From positions 186,001 to 250,000 of the forward strand of contig NZ_QTSZ01000037.1 in the NCBI RefSeq assembly GCF_003730295.1: 64,000 bases of DNA. Direction: 5' to 3'. Source of the stretch: Ornithinibacillus gellani (lineage in GTDB: Bacteria; Bacillota; Bacilli; Bacillales; Amphibacillaceae). The translations under genes and the position numbers were made by a program. The notes beneath the pieces were generated by a model. It did no database searches. It saw only the letters and a program-made list of their open reading frames with translations, and was not told where the DNA came from. Below are positions 36,246-44,789 of the stretch, one piece after another (positions within the stretch are counted from its first letter, which is position 1; each line of letters begins with the position of its first letter).

Positions 36246-37263
36246 AGATAAAAAAGTTTCTGCACCCCTGCAGTATCGATTTTTATCCCGTCTTTCCCGA
36301 CTTCTTGGAAATGGTTATCCTATGTTACATGCATTAGAAACCATGCAATGGGATAAGACACTTGCACCTATTGCAAAAGAAGTTACCAACGAACTAAAGC
36401 AAGGATATACATTAGATCAAGTGCTTGTTAACCTTCAATTTCATTCAAGTATTACCTCTTATCTCTTTTTTTCTAGAACAAGTGGTGAGCTAAAAGAGTG
36501 TATTGATAAAAGCATTTTGTTGTTTGAACAACGCAATACCTACACCAAGAAATTCAAACAGATTATACGCTATCCGATTATCCTTCTAATGATTTTCTCC
36601 ATATTACTAATCGTTCTGAAACATACGGTGCTACCTGCTTTTTTGGATCTTTTTCTTTCTACGCCTGAAATAACATTAACCATTCAAACATCTATTTTTC
36701 TTATTGACTTTTTTATATTTTTCATTAGTGGAACTGCTGTTGTTTTATTCATTAGTTATGTTGTATGGAAATATAAATCACCTACTATTTCTATAGAAAA
36801 TCGTTTGCGAATATACAGAGGTATTCCAATTATTCGCAGTTTTCTTCGGCTGCAAACATCCTTTTTATTCGCAACCCATGTCGGCACATTGTTAAAAGCA
36901 GGAATATCCATTAAGGAAATACTACGAATGCTATCGATTCAAGACAAACAAAAGATAATCTCCCACTATGCGCACCTCATGAATCAAGAACTTTCCAGGG
37001 GGGTGTTTATTACAAGCTTAATGACACAATTATTCTTTTTCGAGAAACAACTTGCAGCAATCTTTCAGAAGAATACAGAATCTGTCGCATTGGAGAAAGA
37101 TTTAATGGTCTATGCAGATGTACTTATTGAAGAACAGCATCGAAAAATCATGAAAATAATTACACTTGTACAGCCAATTGTTTTCGCTGTATTGGCAGGA
37201 TTTATCGTATTTATTTATGGAACACTTATGTGGCCTATGTTCCAACTATTAAAAACCATTTAA
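36202..37263 (+). CDS. comGB: Competence platform membrane protein ComGB
   Basis: GspF/PilC-type inner membrane platform of the pseudopilus. Two repeated helical domains are seen with membrane segments near 118-140, 165-190 and 328-348. The motif FLSRLSRLLGNGYPMLHALETM opens the first repeat and FATHVGTLLKAGISIKEIL the second. ATG 36202 with AAGGA 6 nt upstream, overlapping comGA by 44 bp. 353 aa. Confidence 0.93.
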   Translation: MPMDLFRNIRYKHFKDKKVSAPLQYRFLSRLSRLLGNGYPMLHALETMQWDKTLAPIAKEVTNELKQGYTLDQVLVNLQFHSSITSYLFFSRTSGELKECIDKSILLFEQRNTYTKKFKQIIRYPIILLMIFSILLIVLKHTVLPAFLDLFLSTPEITLTIQTSIFLIDFFIFFISGTAVVLFISYVVWKYKSPTISIENRLRIYRGIPIIRSFLRLQTSFLFATHVGTLLKAGISIKEILRMLSIQDKQKIISHYAHLMNQELSRGVFITSLMTQLFFFEKQLAAIFQKNTESVALEKDLMVYADVLIEEQHRKIMKIITLVQPIVFAVLAGFIVFIYGTLMWPMFQLLKTI

Positions 37264-37275
37264 AGGAGAATGAGT

Positions 37276-37593
37276 ATGTTTACTAATAATCGCGGTTTTA
37301 CATTGATTGAAATGCTCATCGTATTACTCGTCATTTCAGTTCTAATTATATTAATTGTTCCAAACCTTGGCGGTAAAAGTAAAGAAGTTTATAGCAAAGG
37401 CTGTGATGCATTAGTTGCTGTTGTGCAAGCTCAGGTAGATGCTTATTATTTAGAGGAAGGCTCCTATCCAACAAACTTAGATGCCCTTGTTAGCGCTGGA
37501 TACATTGAAGACAAACAAACTGCCTGTCCAAATCATCAATCATTGGTTTATCAAAATGGAAAAGTATCCCCTCCAACCAACACGAATGACTAA
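37276..37593 (+). CDS. comGC: Major competence pseudopilin ComGC
   Basis: Main subunit of the competence pseudopilus. The type III leader peptide MFTNNRG is followed by the prepilin peptidase site G|FTLIEMLIVLLV, with Glu5 of the mature protein present. Two later Cys residues (CDALVAV and TACPNHQ) could form the known disulfide. 105 aa. The start is ATG 37276, 7 nt after GGAG, rather than ATG 37270. Confidence 0.95.
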   Translation: MFTNNRGFTLIEMLIVLLVISVLIILIVPNLGGKSKEVYSKGCDALVAVVQAQVDAYYLEEGSYPTNLDALVSAGYIEDKQTACPNHQSLVYQNGKVSPPTNTND

Positions 37594-38011
37594 TGAAAAA
37601 GGTTTTACCCTAATTGAGATGTTACTCGTATTAGTCATCTGGTCCATTATTGTTTTACTGGGTGCACCACTTGTGTCTTCTATTATAGAACAACAAGAAG
37701 AAAAGCATTTCTTTAACCAACTTGAGTCAGATATTTTGTATGTGCAAAATATGACAATTGGAACAGGTGAATATATGCGCATGCACATGCATGAAACTAA
37801 ATACGATATTATTGATAGGGAATCGGGAAAGAGGATTACTCGACAATTGCCTGATGGCTGGAAAATCCAAGTTAGAGTGTCACCTGTTATCAGTTTTAGC
37901 AGTTTTGGTGTGATTAAAAATCCCGGCAGCTTTACCATCACTACCAAAAACAAAAAATATTCAGTTGTATTTCGTTTTGGTAAGGGGCGAGAATATATTG
38001 AGGAAAGCTAA
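37586..38011 (+). CDS. comGD: Competence minor pseudopilin ComGD
   Basis: Minor pseudopilin with leader MTNEKG and cleavage site G|FTLIEMLLVLVIWSII. 141 aa against 143 in B. subtilis. ATG 37586 overlaps the comGC stop; no clear ribosome binding site is visible, so translation is probably coupled. The open frame extends upstream inside comGC, but this leader fits best. Confidence 0.9.
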   Translation: MTNEKGFTLIEMLLVLVIWSIIVLLGAPLVSSIIEQQEEKHFFNQLESDILYVQNMTIGTGEYMRMHMHETKYDIIDRESGKRITRQLPDGWKIQVRVSPVISFSSFGVIKNPGSFTITTKNKKYSVVFRFGKGREYIEES

Positions 38012-38336
38012 TGGTTTTACTTTAATTGAAGTACTTTTCGCCACAGGAATCATATGTATATTGGCTACAACATTCATCCCTATCCTTTCTCTCGTCGCTC
38101 AAGAAAGAGTAGTTTTAAGTGATCGTCGGTTTATTGTTAACCAATTACAAGACGACCTGCAAATTTATATGTGGGAGAATGATACTTATCCAAGCATCTA
38201 CGAAAAGAATGTAAGACAAAGAGTTGTTAACTATATATTCCAAATGGAACACGCTTTAGTAAAAGGATGTGCCAATTGGATCAATGTCAAACAAAGAGAA
38301 GAGGTTTTCTGTCTATATGCCGCGCTTCCAGAATGA
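37998..38336 (+). CDS. comGE: Competence minor pseudopilin ComGE
   Basis: Minor pseudopilin with leader MRKANG and site G|FTLIEVLFATGII. 112 aa, near the family norm. The start is TTG 37998 inside the end of comGD, with AAGGGG about 10 nt upstream. Two Cys near the C-terminus. Confidence 0.85.
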   Translation: MRKANGFTLIEVLFATGIICILATTFIPILSLVAQERVVLSDRRFIVNQLQDDLQIYMWENDTYPSIYEKNVRQRVVNYIFQMEHALVKGCANWINVKQREEVFCLYAALPE

Positions 38337-38736
38337 AAGTGGGTTTACACTTTTATCTAGTCTCCTTTTTCTATCCATGATTTTATTCCTAGTTCCAATA
38401 CTAGCTAATATGATGAAGCTCACCCAGTATGATTCTAGGTATGATGAACTTTCTGTTTGGCATTTCTTTCTTTTCCTTCAGCACGAGACGACTGAAGCAG
38501 CAGGCTATCAAGTTACTGGAAACACATTACATTTACAATTAAGAAACGGGAAAACTGCTAGTTATAGCCGCTATTATAGTGATATAAGAAGGCAAGTAAA
38601 CAGCGTAGGTCATGAAATATATTTAAAAGATGTTAAACAAATCGAATTTGTACCTCTGACATTTGGCTTCAAAACCATCGTACATTCTATCCAAGGAGAA
38701 ATATATGAAAAAGTCATTATCTTTCATCCAAAATAG
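38317..38736 (+). CDS. comGF: Competence minor pseudopilin ComGF
   Basis: Minor pseudopilin-like protein with leader MPRFQNESG and hydrophobic segment FTLLSSLLFLSMILFLVPI, with Ser instead of Glu at mature position 5. 139 aa. The start is ATG 38317, 12 nt after GAGG and overlapping comGE; ATG 38284 is the alternative. Its divergence from B. subtilis is normal for ComGF. Confidence 0.8.
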   Translation: MPRFQNESGFTLLSSLLFLSMILFLVPILANMMKLTQYDSRYDELSVWHFFLFLQHETTEAAGYQVTGNTLHLQLRNGKTASYSRYYSDIRRQVNSVGHEIYLKDVKQIEFVPLTFGFKTIVHSIQGEIYEKVIIFHPK

Positions 38737-39112
38737 TAGCGGCTTTATGATGCCTTTGATAATGCTGTTGATAGTCGTCATTCTTTATGCAACTTCTGCA
38801 TGTATACACTTATATATCAATGACTTACAAATTACTGAACGATTACTAGAACAGAAAAAAGTAGAATCCATCATACAGCTTGCTGAAGTATCTTACCGTA
38901 AAGACATGACTGATACAGCATATCAACCACAAGATGTAAAGATGTATCACTTTCCAAATGGAACAGCAGAGGTTTCGGTGTCTTTTTCATCAGATACACC
39001 GAATAATTTATTTCTAAGAATCCATACAAATAATAATTTTTACAATGTAATCACGATGCCCTACCCAAATATAAACCCGTCCTCCCCAGCTATTTCGGAT
39101 GAAATCGAATAA
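38705..39112 (+). CDS. comGG: Competence protein ComGG
   Basis: Last comG gene. A 135-aa protein with an N-terminal hydrophobic segment (GFMMPLIMLLIVVILYATSA) and polar remainder, in the ComGG position. No strict prepilin site. The start is ATG 38705, 6 nt after GGAG, overlapping comGF. Assignment rests on operon position and topology more than on sequence similarity. Confidence 0.8.
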   Translation: MKKSLSFIQNSSGFMMPLIMLLIVVILYATSACIHLYINDLQITERLLEQKKVESIIQLAEVSYRKDMTDTAYQPQDVKMYHFPNGTAEVSVSFSSDTPNNLFLRIHTNNNFYNVITMPYPNINPSSPAISDEIE

Positions 39113-39238
39113 TTTTGACTAGGTTGTGACAATATAGGCATAAAGTTGTGTATAATTTATAACAAAACATAAGAAGATCACTATCTCGTGCAACTATTTA
39201 CTATAATAAAAGTAATAAACGTTGTGAGGTGGATTTCT

Positions 39239-39937
39239 ATGCAACAAACATTGAAAGTCACGAACGTATTAAGTGATCCAACACGCTTTAATATTTACCA
39301 ATATTTAATTCAAGACAAGCATGAAGCAACTGTACTTGATGTTGCAGAACAATTTGATATTCATCCGAATGTCGCCAGAATGCATTTAACGAAATTAGAA
39401 GACATCAATTTGGTTATCTCCTTTGCACAAAAGACTGGTAAAGGTGGTAGACCAAGCAGAATGTATCGATTATCAGAACAGGTAATTGAATTAAATTTTC
39501 CACACAGAGATTACAAAATGTTTTCTATTATTGCACTTGAAACCTTTGCTGAACTTGGCGAAACTGGGAAACAGGCATTGTACGATACAGGTAGAAAATA
39601 TGGTATGAAGGTAATGGAAAGATATCAAACACCAAGTTTAACAAACATTACAGTTGAGGAAAAGATTCAGATCTTGGAGGATGCTGGTTTAATGCTGGGT
39701 ATGTATCCTAATTTTGATTACAATCCAGAAAAGAAAAGTATTACATTCAAAGTAAATAATTGCCCTTTCAAAGAAATTGCAGTGAATAACCAGGCCATGG
39801 TATGTAACATGCATCGTTATTTTCTTAAGGGGATGTTCGAAACATTGTTCACTGATATTGAACTAGTTGAAACAGGAAATATGTTCCAAGGCTGCGAAAA
39901 TTGCATTTATGTAGCAAAAATTGCTGCAGAAGCATAA
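39239..39937 (+). CDS. SufR-like HTH transcriptional regulator with cysteine cluster
   Basis: 232 aa. An N-terminal winged helix (about 5-75, DVAEQFDIHPNVARMHLTKLE with the wing GRPSRMYRLS) of the ArsR/MarR-like type is followed by a sensor domain ending in a Cys/His set: NNCPFKEIA, VCNMHRYF and GCENCIYVAKIA. This pattern resembles SufR-type regulators that hold an iron-sulfur cluster. ATG 39239 with GAGGTGG upstream. A TATAAT at 39151-39156 is the probable -10. Targets are unknown. It stands alone between comG and yqgY. Confidence 0.75.
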   Translation: MQQTLKVTNVLSDPTRFNIYQYLIQDKHEATVLDVAEQFDIHPNVARMHLTKLEDINLVISFAQKTGKGGRPSRMYRLSEQVIELNFPHRDYKMFSIIALETFAELGETGKQALYDTGRKYGMKVMERYQTPSLTNITVEEKIQILEDAGLMLGMYPNFDYNPEKKSITFKVNNCPFKEIAVNNQAMVCNMHRYFLKGMFETLFTDIELVETGNMFQGCENCIYVAKIAAEA

Positions 39938-40006
39938 GATTCATTTACAATATTTCATTCCTCGTTTATAATACAAATGATAAGGTTACCAGAAGGAGGG
40001 GAAAGC

Positions 40007-40249
40007 ATGGATCGTATGTTCCGCGTGCTGGCTTTTTGGACTGGGATTTTTACAGTTATGTTCTACGTTGGTGATATGTATAATACCGCACTAATATTCC
40101 TGGTACAAACTGCTTTTTTCCTAACAGTGAGCTATTTGAAATTATCTGAAAGAATGTATATGTATCTATTTGGAGCCTACTGTACCGTTTTTTTCATCGG
40201 TTTCACCTGGTACTCCGAATTTATCTTGGTGCCAGGATTCGGGCACTAA
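40007..40249 (+). CDS. yqgY: DUF2626 family membrane protein YqgY
   Basis: 80-aa protein with three short membrane helices (FRVLAFWTGIFTVMFYVGD, ALIFLVQTAFFLTVSYL, YLFGAYCTVFFIGFTWYS). It matches the DUF2626 family restricted to Bacillales, function unknown. ATG 40007 with GGAGG 7 nt upstream; an earlier in-frame ATG lies before the ribosome binding site. Confidence 0.88.
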   Translation: MDRMFRVLAFWTGIFTVMFYVGDMYNTALIFLVQTAFFLTVSYLKLSERMYMYLFGAYCTVFFIGFTWYSEFILVPGFGH

Positions 40250-40293
40250 GTCTTCCAGGCCCAAAAGGCTTGGAGCTGTACATATCTTCAAAT

Positions 40294-40328
40294 AAAAGAT
40301 CCGTTGCAATTGCTGCAATGGATCTTTT
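40294..40328. terminator. Bidirectional terminator yqgY/yqgX
   Basis: Stem AAAAGATCC-TTGCA pairs with TGCAA-GGATCTTTT with one mismatch and a 5-nt loop. T-rich on both sides, between convergent genes. Confidence 0.87.
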
Positions 40329-40352
40329 ATTTTTATTATTTGATCAGATGAT

Positions 40353-40979
40353 TTAATTTTCCGGGACAAAAGGATTTTGTTTCTTTTCTGCATGAATGGT
40401 AGTTGCCGCACCATGGCCTGGATATACTATAGTTTCGTCTGACAGTTTATACAGCTTTTGACGGATGCTATCCACGAGGACCTGTGTATCCCCACCTGGT
40501 AAATCAGTACGGCCAATACCTTGTTGGAATAATACATCACCACTAACTACAAATTGTTCCGCTTTAAATACAAAACTAACACTACCGGGAGAATGTCCTG
40601 GTGTGTGCAGCACTTCAAATTGGAAGCTTCCCAATTTCATTTGTCCTGGTAGGATTAACTGCTCTGGTGATTCAGTTGTGTAGCCAACCCCATCGAAGTA
40701 TAGGGATCGATTTAATTCCGGCGACATAAGCCAATCTTTTTCATTTGCATGGAGATACACGTCTAAACCATAATGCTTCCTTAGATCTCCTACTGCACCG
40801 ATATGATCATAATGAGCGTGTGTTAATAGTATTGCTAACGGCTTTAACTGATTAGATTCTAAATATTCTATAACCTGATCCGCATCCCCGCCTGGATCAA
40901 TGATCAAAGCCTCTTGATGTTGGGAAAGAAGATAGCAATTTGTGCCCAATGGTCCTAACGGCTTTTGTATAATTTTCAT
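40353..40979 (-). CDS. yqgX: MBL-fold metallohydrolase, glyoxalase II-like (YqgX)
   Basis: Metallo-beta-lactamase fold hydrolase. Metal ligands are in THAHYDHIG, HTPGHSPGSVSF, and VVSGDVLF, with YPGHGAAT near the end. 208 aa resembles YqgX of B. subtilis, reported to be a zinc thioesterase/glyoxalase II-like enzyme for bacillithiol adducts in some species. ATG 40979 with GGAGG upstream. Confidence 0.92.
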   Translation of the reverse strand: MKIIQKPLGPLGTNCYLLSQHQEALIIDPGGDADQVIEYLESNQLKPLAILLTHAHYDHIGAVGDLRKHYGLDVYLHANEKDWLMSPELNRSLYFDGVGYTTESPEQLILPGQMKLGSFQFEVLHTPGHSPGSVSFVFKAEQFVVSGDVLFQQGIGRTDLPGGDTQVLVDSIRQKLYKLSDETIVYPGHGAATTIHAEKKQNPFVPEN

Positions 40980-41128
40980 CTATAATACCTCCAACAGTTC
41001 TTTGATGATAACACTCGACAAATTCATTACTTTCATATAAAATAAATATTGTATGAGTTATAAGTACATCATAATACATAAGTAAAACGTTTATCAAATG
41101 CAAACAATGTTAGGGAGGTTGACTTTAC

Positions 41129-41308
41129 ATGCAGCATATCATACTGGCCAGTATTTTATTAGTTGTTGCACTACTTTCAGTTGTTTCTGTAATACGCCAA
41201 TTGAAATTTAAGAACTTATTCGCACTTGGTTTCTCTGCTGTTTCTGCATTAGCGTTTGGTTTTTTCTCCATCGCTACGATTATATCAGTAATTAAAGACA
41301 GTCTATAA
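41129..41308 (+). CDS. yqgW: DUF2759 family small membrane protein (YqgW)
   Basis: A 59-aa protein read from ATG 41129 to TAA 41308 with two membrane helices (IILASILLVVALLSVVSV and FALGFSAVSALAFGFFSIAT) joined by a basic loop. It fits DUF2759, known from Bacillaceae at this locus; function unknown. GGGAGG lies 10 nt upstream and a clear terminator follows. Confidence 0.85.
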   Translation: MQHIILASILLVVALLSVVSVIRQLKFKNLFALGFSAVSALAFGFFSIATIISVIKDSL

Positions 41309-41313
41309 ATGAT

Positions 41314-41350
41314 AAAACTCCGATCCTTATATGGAAATCGGAGTTTTTTA
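41314..41350 (+). terminator. Terminator of yqgW
   Basis: Stem AAAACTCCGAT / ATCGGAGTTTT with a 12-nt loop and six T residues, 5 bp past the stop codon. Confidence 0.9.
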
Positions 41351-41410
41351 CTGGTGCTGTTGTGAATGATAACAACGGACTGTGAAATAACTGGTCCCTC
41401 ATCATAAAAA

Positions 41411-41449
41411 AACGGTCATGTTTATCACGATAAGATAAATATGACCGTT
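41411..41449 (-). terminator. Terminator of the LTA-synthase-like gene
   Basis: 16-bp stem AACGGTCATGTTTATC / GATAAATATGACCGTT with one G-U pair and a 7-nt loop; TTTTTTAT follows on the minus strand. Confidence 0.85.
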
Positions 41450-41513
41450 ATTAATATTGGATACTGCTAAATAAACCAAATCTAAGATTATTTTCCAATT
41501 CCTTTATCATTAT

Positions 41514-43421
41514 TTACGGTGTATCGTTGAAGTCAATAAATCGAAATAAATCTCCATAAATAATTTGATCTGAATATTCAAGCTCTGTTTCCACTTTTTC
41601 AGCAATTGGTGTACAAGCATTTTCCACAGGAGTTTCCCCGTTTGTATCTTCTATATTCTGTTCCAATGGTTCCCCTGTCCTTCGATCATAGCAGATACTA
41701 CTTGTGTATATATAGTCATCGCTGATAAAGTCTCCGTTTCGCAAAGCAATAAACCCTTTACGATCATCATGAAATAGATCATTTCCAAAATATATATCAT
41801 TAGATGTATCTAAGCCAACCATGTGCATGATTGTAGGCTTCACATCAATTTGTCCAGCAATCTTATCCATCACCTTTCCTTTACCATGGCCAGGAATATG
41901 GACAAAGAATGGAACTTTTTGTAATTGAACATGGTCAAAAGGAGTAATTTCATCTTTTTCTAAATATCTACTCATTGCCCGATTATGATTAGCACTAATA
42001 CCATAATGGTCTCCCATAATAATGATAATCGAATTATCATATAAATTAGCTTGTTTTAGCTGTTCAAAAAATAATTCTATCGCTTCATCCATATAACGTA
42101 CCGTTGGAAAATAATTATTTAAAGTATTTGAATTAGAATCATATGGCTCAATAGACCGATCCTTTTCATCCAATTCAAAAGGAAAATGATTGGTTAACGT
42201 AATAAACTTCGTATAAAATGGCTGTTCAAGTGACTGTAAATACTTCATGGACTGTTCAAAGTAAGGTTTATCCTTAAGGCCCCAGCCCACTGAGTTTTCC
42301 TTGGTTACTTCATACGCCTCTACCCCATAAAAATAATCGTATTTTAAGCTATCGTACATTTGATCCCGATTCCAGAAACTCTTTCCATTCGCATGAAAAA
42401 CTGCTGAGTAATAATCTGCTTGTTGCAACAGCTCCGGTAGACCATTATATTCATTTTGTCCATGGGTAAAGAAAACCGCTCCCCTCGATAAAGGGTATAA
42501 AGAATTTTCAATCAAAAATTCAGAATCTGACGTCTTCCCCTGCTCTGTTTGGTGATAAAAATTCTCAAAATAATAGGTGTCTTCATCTTCCACAAGTTCA
42601 TTTAAGAAAGGGGTAATTTCTTGACCGTTCACCTCATTGTTAATAACAAAGCTTTGGAGTGACTCAGCCGAAATGAAAATGATATTTTTATCCTTTGCAA
42701 TTCCAAACAAATCTGATTTCGTATTACTACGAATATGCTCTTCCATATAATGTTTAATTTCCGGAATTTCATTACCATCAGCAAATACTCGCTGCGTTTT
42801 AACCTTCGAGTGAACGATCGTGTCATAAATATGATAGTTGAATAAACCAATATTTTTAACAAGATATTCCCTATCAAATGCCTTGGTAAATAATTGTGGT
42901 CGCTCCATTTCTGCCAAGAAAAAATTCCCAGCAAGCAACATAAGTGACAGGACTAGCGCAAATACTTTGCTGCGTCGTAAATAATGAACAGCCATTTGCT
43001 CTTCCCGCTTGGAACCTAACCACCAAATGATTGCAGCATCAGCAAACAGCAATATATCATAAGGTTTAATTAAATTTAAAATACTCGAACCTAAATCAGC
43101 TGCATTTCCACCTTGAAATAGTTGTGGAACAGTAATAAAATCTGTAAAGGAACGATAGAATACGAGATTTGCAAAAATGATAAAAGAACCGATTAATGCC
43201 GTGTACCGTAAATATTTCATTTGACGTGTCTTCTTTTTAAACCATACACTAATTGAAAAAACCAAGAACGCTGAAATAAATGGATTGATAAAAAGAATTA
43301 ACTCCTGCATGGCGTTGTCAAGTTCTATATTAAACAGAACGCGGTACACAATATATGTCTTCAGGCCGAAAAGTATTGTCGCGATAACATATAAAGGAAC
43401 TTTAAACCGTTTGACATGCAT
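41514..43421 (-). CDS. yqgS: LtaS-family lipoteichoic acid synthase/primase-like protein (YqgS)
   Basis: Phosphoglycerol transferase that polymerises glycerol phosphate outside the membrane. Five N-terminal membrane helices (about 6-200) precede an extracellular sulfatase-fold domain: nucleophile Thr in GKTSDSEF, IIMGDHYGIS with metal ligands, and FFVHIPGHGKG. 635 aa, as in YqgS of B. subtilis. A signal-peptidase-like AxA site after the last helix is not obvious. ATG 43421, 7 nt after GGAGG. Confidence 0.93.
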   Translation of the reverse strand: MHVKRFKVPLYVIATILFGLKTYIVYRVLFNIELDNAMQELILFINPFISAFLVFSISVWFKKKTRQMKYLRYTALIGSFIIFANLVFYRSFTDFITVPQLFQGGNAADLGSSILNLIKPYDILLFADAAIIWWLGSKREEQMAVHYLRRSKVFALVLSLMLLAGNFFLAEMERPQLFTKAFDREYLVKNIGLFNYHIYDTIVHSKVKTQRVFADGNEIPEIKHYMEEHIRSNTKSDLFGIAKDKNIIFISAESLQSFVINNEVNGQEITPFLNELVEDEDTYYFENFYHQTEQGKTSDSEFLIENSLYPLSRGAVFFTHGQNEYNGLPELLQQADYYSAVFHANGKSFWNRDQMYDSLKYDYFYGVEAYEVTKENSVGWGLKDKPYFEQSMKYLQSLEQPFYTKFITLTNHFPFELDEKDRSIEPYDSNSNTLNNYFPTVRYMDEAIELFFEQLKQANLYDNSIIIIMGDHYGISANHNRAMSRYLEKDEITPFDHVQLQKVPFFVHIPGHGKGKVMDKIAGQIDVKPTIMHMVGLDTSNDIYFGNDLFHDDRKGFIALRNGDFISDDYIYTSSICYDRRTGEPLEQNIEDTNGETPVENACTPIAEKVETELEYSDQIIYGDLFRFIDFNDTP

Positions 43422-43568
43422 ATGGTATCCTCCTAGATAATGCACAAACCTATTTTAATTATAAATATGCTGCAATAATATACCCGTTACTGCTGATAGA
43501 TAAACCTATATTTTCTCTCTTCTATAATAAAGACGTATACAACATGGAAAAAGTTTCATCATTTTTAT

Positions 43569-44546
43569 TTATTTTTGTTTATTATTATTTTCTTCATGCT
43601 GTAAAACTAGATAGGCTGCTCCGATTAAGCCTGCATCATTTCCTAGCTGTGCAACCTTCATTTCGCATGCAGCTGCTGTTCGCGTTAATGCATAGGATTG
43701 AAATGCCTCGCGAATAGGTTCTACGAGCTGATTACCAGCCTTGGAAACACCGCCACCAATTAATACTTTTGAAGGATTGAGAACAGTTGCCAAGTTTGCA
43801 ATCGTTAAACCTAGTAAATCAGTTGTACGATCAATAATTTTCATGCTTCCCTGATCGCCATCTGCAGCAAAATCAAATATATCCTTTGCAGTAATATGTC
43901 CAGTTTTTTGATAATGTGCAGCTAACATTCCAGCCGGATCCTGAATTGCCATTTCCAATCCTTGTTTTGCAAAACCTGTGGCAGAAGCAATCGTTTCTAA
44001 ACAGCCTTTTCTTCCACAATTACATGGTAGTCCATTGGGATCAATAGTCATATGACCAATTTCTCCAGCTGTACCATTCGCACCATCAATGATTTCTCCA
44101 TTTGCTATAATTCCACCACCGACACCCGTACCCAGCGTTATTGCAATCACGTTATCCGCGTTGTTTCCAGCCCCTTGCCAATTTTCACCTAAGACAGCAA
44201 CATTTGCATCATTTTCCAAGTAAGTTGGCAAATTTGAAATCTCCTGGAATTGTGTACCAAGGTCTACATTTTTCCACCCGATATTAACTGCTTCAAACAC
44301 ATATGCATTTTTAGAATCAATAAACCCTGGCGCTCCTATCCCAATGCCTAATAAAGATGCATGTTCTACACCGCGATTATTTAGCTCATTTTCAATAGAT
44401 GACCAAACTTCTTGAACGATGAATTTACCGTGTTCTGCCTTATTCGTTTCAATTTCCCATTTATGCTGTATGGCACCATTTGTATCGACCAATCCCATTT
44501 TAATACTTGTGCCACCTATATCTACTCCAATACATATTTTCCCCAT
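43569..44546 (-). CDS. glcK: Glucokinase, ROK family
   Basis: ATP-dependent phosphorylation of glucose. The N-terminal phosphate loop GVDIGGTSIKMG, catalytic END-type Asp in YLENDANVAVLGE, ROK signature VTLGTGVGGGIIANG-like, and zinc motif CNCGRKGCLET are present. 325 aa against 321 in B. subtilis. ATG 44546 (MGKICIGVD). The ribosome binding site is weak (GAGAG), and the gene is closely linked to yqgQ, so coupling is likely. Confidence 0.95.
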   Translation of the reverse strand: MGKICIGVDIGGTSIKMGLVDTNGAIQHKWEIETNKAEHGKFIVQEVWSSIENELNNRGVEHASLLGIGIGAPGFIDSKNAYVFEAVNIGWKNVDLGTQFQEISNLPTYLENDANVAVLGENWQGAGNNADNVIAITLGTGVGGGIIANGEIIDGANGTAGEIGHMTIDPNGLPCNCGRKGCLETIASATGFAKQGLEMAIQDPAGMLAAHYQKTGHITAKDIFDFAADGDQGSMKIIDRTTDLLGLTIANLATVLNPSKVLIGGGVSKAGNQLVEPIREAFQSYALTRTAAACEMKVAQLGNDAGLIGAAYLVLQHEENNNKQK

Positions 44547-44551
44547 TTCAT

Positions 44552-44755
44552 TCACTCTCTTTCTGATTTTGCTAGTCTTATTTCTTTCTTTAAAATTAAC
44601 ACAGCTTGTTGATATTCTTGTATCTGGATACATCCAGATTGGTATAACTCCCTTACTTCCATTTCCATTAATTCTAAATCAGCAGTTCGATTTCCTACAT
44701 AAATAAATATTCCAAATCGCTTTAATAGCTGCTGTACATCATACATATTTTTCAT
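44552..44755 (-). CDS. yqgQ: YqgQ family protein (DUF910)
   Basis: 67-aa helical protein matching DUF910: YDVQQLLKRFGIFIYVGNR, LMEMEVRELYQSG and a basic C-terminal helix. Thought to bind single-stranded nucleic acid. ATG 44755 with GAGG 10 nt upstream. Placed between the rhomboid gene and glcK, as in B. subtilis. Confidence 0.92.
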   Translation of the reverse strand: MKNMYDVQQLLKRFGIFIYVGNRTADLELMEMEVRELYQSGCIQIQEYQQAVLILKKEIRLAKSERE

Positions 44756-44789
44756 ATTTAACCAGCCTCTTATTTATACCGACACAGTA

